From Phoenix dactylifera (lineage: Eukaryota > Streptophyta > Magnoliopsida > Arecales > Arecaceae): a stretch of DNA of 64,000 nt. Each line of letters begins with the position of its first letter. The stretch's first letter is position 1. The stretch is taken from assembly GCF_009389715.1 (NCBI RefSeq), contig NW_024067848.1:124001-188000 (forward strand). Reading direction: 5' to 3'. A model generated the notes under the pieces. It did not search any database. It worked only from the letters and a program-made list of their open reading frames with translations, and was not told where the DNA came from. Positions 1 to 13,100 of this stretch are shown here, one piece after another. Made by a program: the position numbers and the translations under genes.

Positions 1-100
1 CAATTGCTTATAATAGACCATCTTAAGCTAGTGCAACTCTGTGAGAAGGCAAAAGAATGGTGTTATTTTAAACAACAATTGCTGGCAGATTATAGTGATA

Positions 101-102
<2 letters not shown>

Positions 103-149
<47 letters not shown>
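103..149. repeat. (TTA)n microsatellite
   Basis: Uninterrupted TTA trinucleotide repeats, about 15 units. The long Asn run in the antisense frame is a by-product of this tract and not a protein. Confidence 0.95.
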
Positions 150-1010
150 GGTACAATGACTATGTGGGTCTTGCATCAGTATAATCAATAGAGTCATAAA
201 AAAAAAATTTTGGCGAAATGGAGGCATAGACACATAACTCTCAAAAAAAAAATCTTTCAAATGCCTAGGAGGCAATTCAGCCCATAATTTTGTTCGTCTT
301 TCAGTAGATATGGGCGGCCTGGAAGAAGTCATAATCTCTCACTAGTCTGAAAATTTTTTCTGTATTTGCAACTCCATATCCCCAGAGTATCAAAATAAAA
401 TGATACTGTTCTGGAAACTCTGTTACGCACTGACCTTATGTACAGCATAACGGCCGTTATTAATTAGATGCCGTTATACATATGAAGGACAGCATACTAT
501 TTGACCGTTATAACGTCCGTTTTAATTTCCTAACGAGGAGGGAGGGGAAGATAAGTAGACAACCCCTGGCTGGCTCCAGTTCTTATGTCTGTAGGGGAAG
601 GACTCATCATTGCCCTCACCTGCCCGGTGAGCGTAGTGCGAAGTATAAAATTTGGAGAACCATTGGAATGTAACTTGAACGGTTGGAAACGGGTGGTACG
701 CCGAGGCATATGAATTGGTGACTGGATTCGAGGCCGTATCTTGCCTTGGTGCTCCCCCATGTGAGCAACTGTACGTCCCTCGGAAAATTATGCACCCGTC
801 TCTACTGTCCACCTTCCCCCTCCTCTTTTTTTTTTTTATTTTCTCCCCCTTCTTGCCTTCCCTTCCATCAAAAAGGTCCTTTTAACGGAGACTCTCTCTT
901 CTCGCATCTTTCTTTTCCCACTGATGCAGTCTCCTTTTCTTCTCTTGTTGTATTCTTTTCTATTCTCTATTCTCTACGGTCGTTTAAGATAACGTACACA
1001 TTTTACTGTC

Positions 1011-1013
<3 letters not shown>

Positions 1014-1051
<38 letters not shown>
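1014..1051. repeat. (CT)n microsatellite in putative promoter/leader
   Basis: A run of roughly 18 CT dinucleotides about 0.7 kb before the EPFL start codon, inside pyrimidine-rich sequence. It could be a GAGA/CT-type promoter or leader element, but that role is inference. Confidence 0.9.
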
Positions 1052-1054
<3 letters not shown>

Positions 1055-1736
1055 CTGCTATCTGCCAACCTTCTGCTATCTGCCACTGTTTGACTAATCT
1101 CTGGATCTACCCAGAGGCAAACAAATGAGTAAAAACGCAATAAAAAACAAGAACCTCCTCATGATTCCTTGCAGCCTTTTACTTACTCTACTCTCACACT
1201 ATCACAGTAAAAGCCTCTGCCACTCGGCGACTCCCTCCCTCCACTTCCCTATTCTCTTTCTCATCTCATTCATTCATTTGGTGGCAGTCAAACCCATATT
1301 CCCAAATGAAAGTGATTGTTGGTATTAAATCTATCTTAATCACTGCCTTTCCTTTTGGCCTCGCTGTTTCCATCACTTCCCCACTCTGTATAATGGTCAT
1401 TTTAGAGCGCGCGAGAGAGAGAGAGTAGAGGAGGCAGACGCCTGTGGCTTCCGTATTGAAGTGGAACCATCTCATTTGTCAATTTCTCATGTCTTGTTCT
1501 TTTCCACTGCTGCTTTCTCTCCCTTGTAGAGGCGAGACCACGCTCATTTATTTCTCTCCCCGCCATTTCCCTAGCTTCTCTTCAGAATGGTGAACTCTAA
1601 AGCACTAAAATAAGCACATACGCGCACTCAAAAAGGCAGTTCCCTTTCCGCCTTCTCAGCCTCTCATCCACTATACTCAAAAAAAGTACTAGAAACCGCA
1701 ACCTCTATCAACTTCATGGCTTAAGGCAGGGGTCCC

Positions 1737-2192
1737 ATGACTATGAGCTCAGTGACCCATGACCTCCTCTTCCTCTTAACACTTCTCAATCTCCTCCTCC
1801 CCACCTCCTGCCTTGCTAAATCCTCACTCTCCTCCCCTCAGGTATCCATCCATACCTCTCCTTATCCGTTTCCTGTAAGTCTTCTTTTCCTTCTCTAATG
1901 GCGAGCTTTGATCTCTCTCTCTGTGTGTGTGTGTGTGTGTGTGTAGGGAATGCTGATGGAAGAGAAGATCAGGCTGGGATCAACGCCACCCAGCTGCCAC
2001 AACAAGTGCAACGAGTGCAACCCTTGTACGGCGGTCCAGGTCCCCACCCTCCCAGGCCCGGCCGACCCCGGCCTGGGCCGGCCGGTCGGGCAGGCCCGCC
2101 CATTGGCCGACCAGCCCTCTTACACCATGTACTCCAACTACAAACCTCTGGGGTGGAAATGCCGGTGCGGCAGCCACCTCTATAACCCTTAG
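1737..2192 (+). CDS. EPIDERMAL PATTERNING FACTOR-like secreted peptide (EPFL1/2/3-like)
   Basis: Two exons: 1737-1841 and 1947-2192, giving 116 aa. Exon 1 starts at an ATG followed by a hydrophobic leucine-rich segment (residues 10-21) and a plausible cleavage after Ala27, so it encodes a signal peptide. Exon 2 encodes the mature domain. It begins with a G-S-T-P-P-S-C motif, has four cysteines at 52, 56, 59 and 62, a Pro/Gly-rich loop (about 66-90), and ends YSNYKPLGWKCRCGSHLYNP with cysteines at 107 and 109. This Y-S-N-Y-K-P ending is typical of the EPFL1/2/3 group, whose members are apoplastic ligands of ERECTA-family receptor kinases acting in growth and patterning. A second in-phase donor (GTAAGT at 1875) would add 11 residues between leader and mature part. 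The family assignment is firm; the exact orthologue is not. Confidence 0.88.
1922..1943 (+). repeat. (TG)11 tract abutting the EPFL 3' splice site
   Basis: Eleven TG units sit between a short CT-rich tract and the TAG acceptor of the EPFL intron (exon resumes at 1947). The repeat is therefore part of the 3' splice signal. Confidence 0.9.
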
Positions 2193-5100
2193 AAATGGAG
2201 AACTAAGAAAAGGGGCATCTCTTTTGGGATCAATGGTTGCTGGATTTCGGAAGACCCATTAGAAATGGATAGGTTTCTTCTCATTCTTTGTTTACTAGTT
2301 TCTGTTTTGATTGGTTTTAGTACTTGCTGCCATTTTTGTTGTGGGTTTAATGAGGTGCGGTGTCCCTGGGATTGTGAAGCAGCTGCCATTTGAAAATGAG
2401 GTGCGGTGTCCCTGGGAAGAGAACGGAGGCACACACTGAGAGTACTAGCGTGGTATTTGTTACGCTTATTAGGAGTTATTAATTGATGCTGAAGCAGCTG
2501 AACGTATGGAGAAGCCGTGAGGGAACACTCTGGGTCTCATTTATCTGCTCTCTTAAATGGGAGGCCACCCCCATTTATCAGTCATTACTGTTTCCTATTC
2601 TCTTGTCACATTTCTGAGGGCCTGCAGTTATCTTCTTGGGATTCTCCATGATGGAACCCAGAGTGTTAAATAGTGTGAGAGAGCTCTCTCTCGCTGTGGG
2701 TATGATTTGACAACTAGTTGTGGTCGGGCGTAGTTGGGGCTTTTTTTTTTTGGCTAGCCTCCTATTTTCAAATGACGCATGGAAAAAGCTCATGGCCAAC
2801 CTTGAGTCTTGAATTGGTTATCCGTCTGAGCCGCATGATCTGTAACACTGTCACCGAAGTATAATTGCTGTATCTCAAAAATGAATTGAAGAAACTTATA
2901 TCATGAAAGCTAATCTCCATGTGGAGCCTGCACAAGGCGAATCTGATTCCTGCTTCAAAAATCTTTTGTTCTTTCCCCTACACTCTTCAGCCTCCTCTTT
3001 TTCTACGTCACTGCATATGTGGATTCCATTTTTTTAAAAAAATGCTTCTCTTGCACCACTATCATAATACACCTTTAGGATGGTTAGCTGAAAGTTATAG
3101 GCTGCAGCGTTTAGCCTCAGGCTTTTCTTGTTCTTTTGTTCCTTTTCAGACATCAGATGTCTTCTATCACACTATAATTGATCAGGTGGAAATAAGGGCT
3201 ACAGTGTTCTAATTTTACACTGATATTTGTCTCAGAAGTCGCTAGAGATAGGGAGGATTATTCTCCTCAGCTGGCCTAGTCCGGAAGCAGGATAAGCAAT
3301 TTGGGGGACAGACATGCTGAGGATAACAAGAGACAATCAGGGATAACATGAACGTTATGTTCGGAATAATTTGTTCGTTCCCCTTTTAATGATTACCTGG
3401 TACAAAAATATGGCTGACATATGATGATCACATATTGGATAAAAGGATAATAGTGTTGCTAATTATGAGGTTATTTGATCTTTTTCGCTAATTGGTAGGG
3501 ATTGAAAAAACGGAACAGACAAAATTCCAGGGATCCTGGAGAACAAATGATGCCCAGGTATTCCTGGTTTGACCGAACTCTCAGTTATATTACACACTCC
3601 AAACTAAGCCTCTTAGTTATTATAAGTGGAATTATAAAATGTAACACTTATTTTTTACTGAAAAAAAAAGATGAGAATATTTCCTGTTCCTTGCTAGGCC
3701 ACCTAGTTATTAGTGGAATTATGTAACGTAACACTTCTTTTTTACCTCAAAAAAAAATTGAGATAAGCTTATTCCACAATGAGAGATGTTTCAAATCCTT
3801 TGGAAATTCTGGTAGGTGCTTGTTTGCCACAGTATCCTGCCATGCACCATGGTGATTCTTATGGTTTGGCTGCCATATTCGGTGTGCTGGGTACCAAAAA
3901 AGGCATGGATAGGATGAGCATTAATATTTGTCACTCAGTGGCTGCAAGCTTCTTCAATTGGGCAGAACCAAGAGTTTGATGCAGACTAATTCAGTTGTGC
4001 ATTGCCAAGTGTTTGACATAGTCCAATCCCTCATCATTTGTAGAAACTAATTATGTGCACTTATTCTCATAGTTATTATGATAAAAATAACTGCCGATTG
4101 ATAGGAATTTGTTTTGTTAGGGGTAAGTTCTGATAGGCACAATTGGCCTATCATCCTATCATCTGCTGCTTAAAAGAAATTTGTGAATGTTGGGCTTAAA
4201 TTGTTTTTTTTTTTTGGGTTTGATATTATGGTAACCTGTGGGCTTGAGGTAAGTATATTCTAAGAGATATTATCGGGGATAAATATGCAAATATTTTATC
4301 CATCTTGGAACTGAATAGAGCGGTTTTAGCTGAAATTAAATATGGATAGTTTCAGTGATGATTTTAAAAATTAAAAATTGCTCGGTTTTGATTTTGATTT
4401 TGGTTAATTTTCTGATCCAAACTCGATCCAAAACTGAATTTGACACCAAATCCGAAGCCAAACATATCAGATAGTTAATATCCTTAATAACTTTTGTATT
4501 TAGTGTAAATCTAAATTAGGTGGTCCATGAAATAGTAGTGAAGATGATTCTTCCGTAGGTAATTTATAGAACATTTCTTGGTATTAATAAGATTGTATAC
4601 TTTGAATAAATATGTGTCAATCATATTACAAATTATTGTATTAATTGAGCTTTTTGTTTATATTTTTTTTTTCTTCTCTTAGGCATAATATATTCGTGGA
4701 TTGATGAAGGCAAAATAGAGTCCTACATTGTTCACCAAAATTTTCTTATATTGAAAAATTTATCATTATATTTTTTTAAATGTAGTTGAGCTTGTTTTAA
4801 CTTGAATTATTATGTTTGTTGGATAGTTGTATTATTATTTCTGAATTATTGAGTTTTTGGATAATTGTGTTATTATTTTTGGATATATTTATTAGTTGAG
4901 TTTGTATAAATTATATTTTAAAAATTATAGATGATATCTTTAATTTGGTATTTATATATAAAAATTTTGAAATGAATAAAAAAAATTAAATGGTTCTTGG
5001 TTATTTAGTTTTAGCTTTGATTTTGCAGTTTTTATTTGGGTGGTTGTTATAGTATTTTATTTTAAAAATTATTTTTTTTTAGTTTCAGTTTTGAAAAATG

Positions 5101-7178
5101 ATAGTGGATTTTGAATTCGATTTTAATTATTTCACTTTCCGTTGACCTCTCTAGATGTTCTAGCCTATAAATTCTTGTATCCCAGTCCAAGCCCAGTTAG
5201 ATTTTAGGTAAATACATAAAAATTTTGGCTTTTTAGGAGGGCATAGCCCACCCAATTCATTAAGGAGCCCTCATCCCCTTCCCAGAATAGAAATTCCGAC
5301 CTTTAACATGGTAGGGCGTGTTTAGGATGCTGCTGTTCAGCAAAAAATGGAGAGCTTCCAATACCAGCCAAGGTTCCATATTTTCTCTTTTTTTATATAT
5401 AAATTTACTAATGATGGTTTGCTCATGCTATTTGTTACCACCAAAATCCGACCTAACTGAATTGGATGAGATGGCGGACAATGATTGACTGGTTATGTTT
5501 GGCTTGTTATGCTCGAACGGAGAGATTTGCTTGGAGCTAGGAGTCCGATCCGAAAATAAGAAAGAAAAGTTGGAGATCCTCCCATGCTTCTCCAATGCAA
5601 AGATTTTGGAGAAGAGTTGGAGATTTGAAAGAGTAAAGCAAAGTATCAGTTTAGGTGTAAGAGTAAGCATGAGCGTACTTGCAGATCCTCGAGATGTCGA
5701 TATTTATAAGGATGAAGGCACAGAGCCGAGAAGGTCGAGCATGTTATGGATGTGCAATAATTGGCTGATCGTTGAGTAACTCAACAATGTGAGAGATGAG
5801 CTGTAATCGTCCTGTATCAGTGCACGCAGTCATGGTCGTCTCTTTAATAGACATTTTAAGGACTCTACAATCCTTCTCAGTGGTCAATTATTATTAAGCC
5901 ACAACTATGTTGTATAATTAAAACAGAAGGTTGCTCCAGCAATATACATTTACATGCAATGCATATGAATCCTGGTATGCATGGTCTTTTTATATGATAC
6001 ATCCTACAATCTAGACTCGTCTAAATTTGAGGTAAAGATTTCTAGAGAGAGAAGGGAGAGGGAATTTAGCAGTGCACACCCACCAAAGAAACTTAAAGGG
6101 CTACTTGGAGACTTGCAGGTGCACTTATGAGATACGAATAGCCTGTTTGCTTGGGGATTGTAGTTGGCCCACACGTCGCAGGTCAAACCCTCCTATAGCT
6201 CGGGCCTCCCCTCAACTTTAACTTGTGGCCAAACCAATCTTTGGACAAGCTGTAAGATCGAGTTGCTCAATATCCTATGCTTTTGGATTGAATTGAGCTC
6301 CCTACTCTATGTCCTTCTTCCTCTACACCCTCCAACCTCCACCACCCTCAGCTAGCTCGCCCCTTCCTGCCTTGCCTTTGGCCTGCCCCTTCTCATATCA
6401 AATCTGCGCCTGCCTTCTCGCGCCTCGACTCCTCCGAGCTCTCACTCATTATCCTCCTCCTCCTCCTCCTCCTCCTGCGGCAATTTCTTTATAGAATAGT
6501 GATATTCTTTATTTCTCTCTTCATCTTCGGATTTTTATCTAATGATTCAAGGTGCAATTCTGGATGTGAGGAATAATAATAATAATTTTTTTTAGTTTTT
6601 CACTCCCCCCTTAAGCTCTCTGCCAAGAGTGCATTAGTTTTCGTCTTGCTACTTGTGCATGCTTTCAAAGTGACAGGGTAGATGAATATATGGTTGGGAC
6701 ATGTATTAAGAATTGGTGTTCTTAGAGCACAGCTACGACCTCGCCATTATTCAAAAAAATTATATATATTTAATATATAAATATATATACTATTACTTAT
6801 ATTAGCTAAGTATATATTGTAATAATAAAATTTTATACTATATGTTAATGAATATATCAATATCTGGTCTGTTGGACGGGTTTGGTATTGATCTTTCAGG
6901 ATCGGGCCGGGCTTGGATAAAGATAAGAGGCTCGATGTCCGGCTGGGCTGGATTGGGACAGAAACATCGAGTAAATTTTGCCGTTGAGACCGGTCCGAGC
7001 CCGGCTTGGCCCGGCCCGACGTTTGATCAGCTCACGGAGCAAAGCTTGATTCCAGACCCCTAGTTCAATTTCCGTTTTCTTATTTTATCTGGCCGCTCTC
7101 GCCTCTGTTTTCAAAAACAAAAAAAAAAAAAAGCTCCGAATTCGGATAGACCGATAGATTGAGTGGGCGAGACCTCCA
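2193..7178. other. Intergenic region between EPFL and HAD genes, no gene recognised
   Basis: I see no supported gene. About 2193-2450 is probably EPFL 3' UTR and contains a 20-bp direct repeat (TGAGGTGCGGTGTCCCTGGG at about 2351 and 2397). About 4240-5110 is AT-rich sequence of transposon-remnant character. About 5420-5930 has an LTR-like base composition but no partner copy in the window. A (CCT)n tract lies at about 6452-6477. About 6890-7030 is a GC-rich segment with repeated GGCCCGG/CCGGGC strings, probably a short dispersed repeat. The short open frames here show no domain or codon pattern I can support. Confidence 0.5.
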
Positions 7179-10100
7179 ATGGCTTCCACTTCTTTTCTTC
7201 TCCCCTGCCCTTCCCCCGCTTCACCCCGCCTATCCTCCCTCGCCCTCCTTTCCTTCGCCTCTTCCCCGATCTCTCGCCTCCATCGCCTTCTCCTCTCCGC
7301 CTCCTCCACCTCCGGAGCCATCGTTCGAGATCTCCTCCGCTCGCCTCCGTCGCTTCTCCTTCCCATTCTCCTACGTCTTCCCCTCTCCAGGCTCTCATCT
7401 TTGACTGCGACGGCGTCATCCTCGAGTCGGAGCACCTTCACCGCCAGGCCTACAACGACGCCTTCGCCCACTTTGCCGTCCGCTGCCCCCCTTCCACCTC
7501 TCAGGCCCTCTACTGGAGCTCCGACTTCTACGACGAGCTCCAGAACCGGATCGGCGGAGGAAAGCCCAAGATGAGATGGTAACCCTCCTCTCTCCTTTAT
7601 CTTTTTCAATTTGCTTGAAATTCTTTTTATTGATGGTAATTCCAACCCGAATTGATAGGTATTTCACTGAGAATGGTTGGCCTTCTTCTTCAATCTCTGA
7701 GACTCCTCCATCCACCGAGTCGGATAAGGAAAGGTTGATTGATATCCTCCAGGCAAGTTCATGTACCTTGATCACTGATAAATAGTCCTATCATAATGTA
7801 TTGGCGGTAGAGCCGCTTAAGAAAGCCAGGGTCTTTATCTGACATGATCGAATGGCTTAAGGGGATCTGCATTTGTTCGTGACGATATCTATCTTGATTT
7901 TAAGTGAAGGATTTAACTATGTCCACGCGATTGCAGCCAGCTAATAGGTGTGCATGATTTGGAGCTCCACATGAAAGTCCACCTTGCTGAAATGTTTCAG
8001 TTTTGGTGGGATATGATTCGAAACTGGCACTGGTTTTGGAGTTTATGCTAGTTTATACCAGTTTATACTTTTCAGTCTGCATTATGTTCCCTTATTGATT
8101 GATCTTAGAATATTGCTAGATGGAGTGGCTGAGATGGCCAAAAACAATTCATTTGCTCCAACTAAAACATAAATCAAATTTGAGTTCTGCAACATTGCAA
8201 GTGTGGTTGCAGTATGTATTGACGGAAGGAGAATTAAAAGATATTATGTAATATACAGCAGAAAGTTTGTCGGCACTAAAAAGTCTACAATGCAATTCAA
8301 AATATGAGTCTGTGTTGCTATAATCGGAAATTTAATAATATAACGTAGACAACCACTGTTACAAAATTGGTTAATTCTACTGGTGAGAGCATGATTTAAA
8401 GAACTGTTTGGAACTCTGAAGTTAGAACCAAAAGTTTTGGTTTTGGTTTTAGCTTATCTGATCAAAAACTAGGTCCACTTTTAGAGTTTAAGTGGAACTA
8501 ACTTACGGTGTTAAATTTGATGTCTATATAGATTTCACTGTGGTTTCTTGCATTTCTTCTTTTTTTTTTAATTTTGGGAAGCATCGTTTGTGTACGAAAC
8601 TTGAATTTGAAAGTTCCAAAAGGATTTGGAAGCACTGCATACTATATTTCAATGATATTTCTAGAAAAAGTCTTTATGTTTGGCTATCCTAGAGCTCAAG
8701 TTCTTGTATGATACACGGCCAATGATATTGTATACACCAAATGTACTTTTTAATATCTTATTCTCGGAAAGTGATATTTTGATATTTTTATATGAAACTA
8801 CCCAAAATAAATCTAAAAGGTTCTAAGCAACATCCTATTTTGAAATAATGTCTAACTTATTATTCTTGAATAATTTCATTTTTCTTCATTTATGAAATTT
8901 TAATATTAAATATTTTATTTAATTTGTTATAATTTTCAAACAAAATTGTTGACAGTAGAGCAAAATACCTTTCTGTATTTGTGGGTAACTGGAAACTGGT
9001 ACACCTCCTGTACTGATTGTTGGTAGCACGGTATGTACTGTACTGGTACTTCTTATTAGGTGTGTCCTGGTTGCTTGTCAGTACGGGTACCAAAACTAGT
9101 GTAAGCCCATAGCGAAACTATTGAAACTAAATTCATATGGTCTGGCTGAAACTGAAACCAAAGTTGAGTTTTTAAATATTGGACATAATAGATAGGATAA
9201 AATATGGTATTGCAAGCAAGTGCCAGGGGAAGAGTAGAGGATTTATGTTGCAATTCCCTTTTTCTGTATCATAGCCTTGGTTTGAATTTTGATGCTTGGT
9301 TGGATATAATCAAATTGCCTTTAGGCATGTCATCAAATGTCTTATAGAAGATGTGTACGTAGGATATACATTCCGTAAAGTAGGACCTAGATTTCCATCC
9401 CATACACTGAACCTGCTAACTCAGGACTGGAAAATTCTGCAGAATGGGAATCCTGTCTTGCATTGGATGCAGAAAGGATAAATATACAAACCAGAGAATT
9501 ATCACACTGTGGGGCCATATCATAATTATCTCTGTTCTGAATTTCTTCCATTCTTGTCCATAGATATCTGTAAGTGTTAGCCTTTTGTGCTAATGTTTTG
9601 TTGGACTGCTATCCTTGCTAAATACCCCCTTTTCATTTAGATAACAAATCGGTCATTGCTCATGTGATGGAATTTTCGTTGAATCTCATTCATTCTGGCA
9701 ATTTACGCATGCTGTTTCTATATCATCTTTGACTTTCACCTCACCACAGGATACTATTTCTACTTTCATATCAATTTTAGATATTTTTGATCATCATGTC
9801 TGCAGCTTCATAATGTGTCGTCATTTCTGTAGGACTGGAAGACAGAGAGGTACAAAGAAATTATCAAATCTGGAACTGTAAGAATATTTCTTCGATCCTG
9901 GTATATTATATTTATACTGTTGCAAGCATGATGTTTAGCATGGGAACTTCATTTCAAAAGATGAGAGATTTTTCTTTATTTGTGTGATCAGGTGGAGCCT
10001 AGACCTGGCGTCTTGCAACTAATGGATGATGCCAAGTGTGCGGTAATACGGTTCGACTATCTCTTTCTTCTGTTAGTTGTTTACAGGTTTTGAGATAGAG

Positions 10101-13100
10101 CCTTTTGTTTCAAGTGGTTAATGTAGCGCACATTCCTTATTCTTTACATGAAAGTTTGTGTCTTGTGCATAAAATTACTGGATGCTGAAAATTGACGTTG
10201 TGGTGTGTCAGGCATTAGTTAAAGTAATTTTTCTTTAATGTTGCAGGGTGTTAGACTTGCAGTTTGCTCTGCAGCAACTAAAAGTTCAGTTGTGCTATGT
10301 CTTGAGAATCTTATTGGAATAGTAAGCTTGCCTTTGAAAACTTTATTCTTGCAGTCATTGAATGGCCAAAATGATATTTTTATGCAGAGATATCACTTCT
10401 TGTTTTTTTTCCTCTTTGGTTGTGCATTTCCATAGGAGCGGTTTGAAAGTCTTGACTGCTTTCTTGCAGGTACTCTACCATCAGTCTTTATGTCATAATA
10501 TCTTTGCTAGTTTATGTGTCTTCTCATGAAGAAAATAAGCAATCTACCACTGACCTTGACATTATATTATTTTTGGTAGTTTTTGTGTTTTTCATGAAGA
10601 CAAGCAATGGAACCAGTTATATTTTGCATTTCATATTTGAAGCTATTGTCACTTTCTTGGACAAAATGTTTTTAAAAAATGTAGTTGATTGATGATAGAG
10701 TTGTAAATAGTTCGGTCACCTTGAAATCTGACATCACAAAATATAATCCTTCTGACAGCTGACCATAGTCTTGCACCTCGATCTTCTGTTGCTTCATTTC
10801 ATTTTGTTGCTTTGCTTATTACTGTTTTTTCTTACAAACAGTTCTACCTCAATGTTTCAAGCTGTCTTTGCTTGCTTTACATACACTAACTAATGTGACA
10901 ATGATCTAACGTTATCTCTACCCCATTGCCATTTATTTTTCTTTTCTTTTATAGCTGCAATAGAAATAAATGGTGCTGTTCTTCTCATCCAGTTTACCAG
11001 TTGTTTTCTGCCAAAAAAAAAATCTCCATCAAGTGTTCAAATGAAATTCCTGTGATTAAGGAATTATGGTGGAGAATATGAGATAATAAGTAACTAATAA
11101 TAACTGTGCATGTAGGCATTGAAGGAGATGATTGAGTGAATACCTATTTTCTAGTAAAATCAGCAAGCTTACATTTCTGAGTTCAAAAGGAAATTATAAT
11201 AGAATTTCACTTTCAGTTAACTAATCATAATTATTAATTGTAGGAGCACTACCATATCAAGATTCTCCCCATTTAGCTGTTGTTGGTCATGACCCTTTTT
11301 TTTTGGATGCAACACATACGATCCAAGAAATCCAGGTGGGACAATTGCCCCCCCCCACGCCCTCTGGCTCTGCAATTGCAAAAATTTAAAGTGCCCACCT
11401 AGGCTGCCAAGGTGGCCATCATTATGCTTGTCATTCTCTATATTGCTGCTAAAATGACTTATAATAATTGGATTCATATTCTTTCATGACAACTGCAGAG
11501 ATTTATTTATAAAATTTTTGCCTTGCTTTTCAGTTTCATGGGCATTATGTGAAGTCATGCAACTAAAACAGGTGGAAAACCAATTGTAGCTTGAACAATT
11601 TTCTATATGTTTCAGCAAATACCACACAGATTATACTTATTTCATGATATAAGGATGGCCTTAAATTGAATTGGGTTTTCTAGCATATTTGAAGGAAAAT
11701 ATAAAAAGTGAATTTCTGCTAAGGTTCTTTCTTTCAAGTATTATTAGGATTAAACGTCACATATTCTTCAAAAAGTATTTCATACCCAAAGTATGCCTGC
11801 GAACTACTTATAAAAAAACTGAGAAGTTTCACCCTCAATTTGCCTCCTAACTTACCTATCAAAGTTTTACTCTTCATGTCGAAGGTGCAGTACTCTGAAC
11901 CCTAGGATATACCTACCTTTTCTTGGAAAACTGATATACTTGACAACCATATGGATAGTATTTTAATCTATATTATGAACATGGTAATTATGTTTTTGTG
12001 GATAACTCATTTAGACAGCCTCAACTTCGAGACAGGGTGTTGTTTTCTTGTACAAAGACGTTTGGACCTTTGGGTTAGACAATCATCCTTTTGGTTCTGT
12101 AGTTTCCTATTGTCAACTTGTTACTTTCAAATAGTAAGAAAACAAGTGGTCTATTCTGGTCACATTTTGTTTCTGAGCTTGGATTTTCTATACCATTTCT
12201 CATGCTGTCTGTTTGAACCAAGCTGGCATTTATGTTGCATCTAACTTTATGCACCACTGGATCTTGAGGTGGATTTACCTGTGGATCGTGAGAAGCTTTC
12301 TTTAGCATTTATTTTTGCCCAGAACATATAATCCTCTTTTCAATTGAATGCTCTTTTTAAATCTATGGATTGACCTTTATGTTGCCTGCAATTTCTGTCA
12401 CCTTTTTGAGCAAGTTTGACATTTATGATCTGTTATGGGGGAAGTGTTGGTTTGCAGTGGTCTTTTATTTTATTGATTTTTCTTGTGATTAGTTTTTAAT
12501 GCAAAACATATCTTATGATTTCATCTATGTTGGTTCCCATTCATTGGGAACTCAATAATCAATAGTAGTGTCTTTTAATTCCATACCTGTTTGGAACCCG
12601 TTTGCAATTTCTGTATCGATGCTTTCTCTGTTGGGAGCTTTCATACAGGCACCTTAGGATTTGATTCATTTATCCTCTCTTTTTAATTTTTTTTTAATAT
12701 TTTTATAAGCTCAAGCTTATTCCCCAAAAACTAGAAAATAAAAGTTATATGAGAAAATCTTCAAACAGATAGGAACAGGTTTCCGCTTGTTCTTTGTTTT
12801 CCTTCTTCATCTGCTTGATTTACTTAAAGGGAATTAGGTAAGCAAGCTGCTGATTTTGAAGTCTTCCACTGGTTTCAAAGTGTTTGCAAAATCAGCTAGT
12901 AATGAACTAGTGAAGTGAGTTTTTATCTTGGCAGAAGACATTTAAGCACCCCTATGCATCATCCAGACTGTGTCTATGTTAACGGACAACTTTGCAAACA
13001 TGTCTCAAATCCCCTGCCATTTTTGACCTTGGCTTTCTTTTTATATTTTGTTGATTAACTAGCAAAATATTAATCCCAGAACTCTTTTTACAACAGTTGA

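Larger units (their letters stand above)
1..1736. other. Upstream region of the EPFL gene, no coding gene recognised
   Basis: No recognisable protein or RNA gene was found. The stretch holds a (TTA)n tract, oligo-A/T runs and, from about 800 to 1620, strongly pyrimidine-rich sequence including a (CT)n tract. CT-rich sequence directly upstream of a plant start codon is often promoter or 5' UTR, so part of this segment may be the EPFL promoter and leader. No convincing TATA box was assigned. Confidence 0.5.

Noticed and set aside
90-332. Small antisense frame with a run of Asn
   Set aside because: Product of the (TTA)n microsatellite.
3779-3979. 66-codon frame with M-R-D-V-S start
   Set aside because: Single short frame in AT-rich intergenic sequence with no motif I can assign.
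5428-5779. Overlapping open frames on both strands around 5.4-5.8 kb
   Set aside because: No recognisable domain, no splice structure, and LTR-like composition; not supported as a gene.
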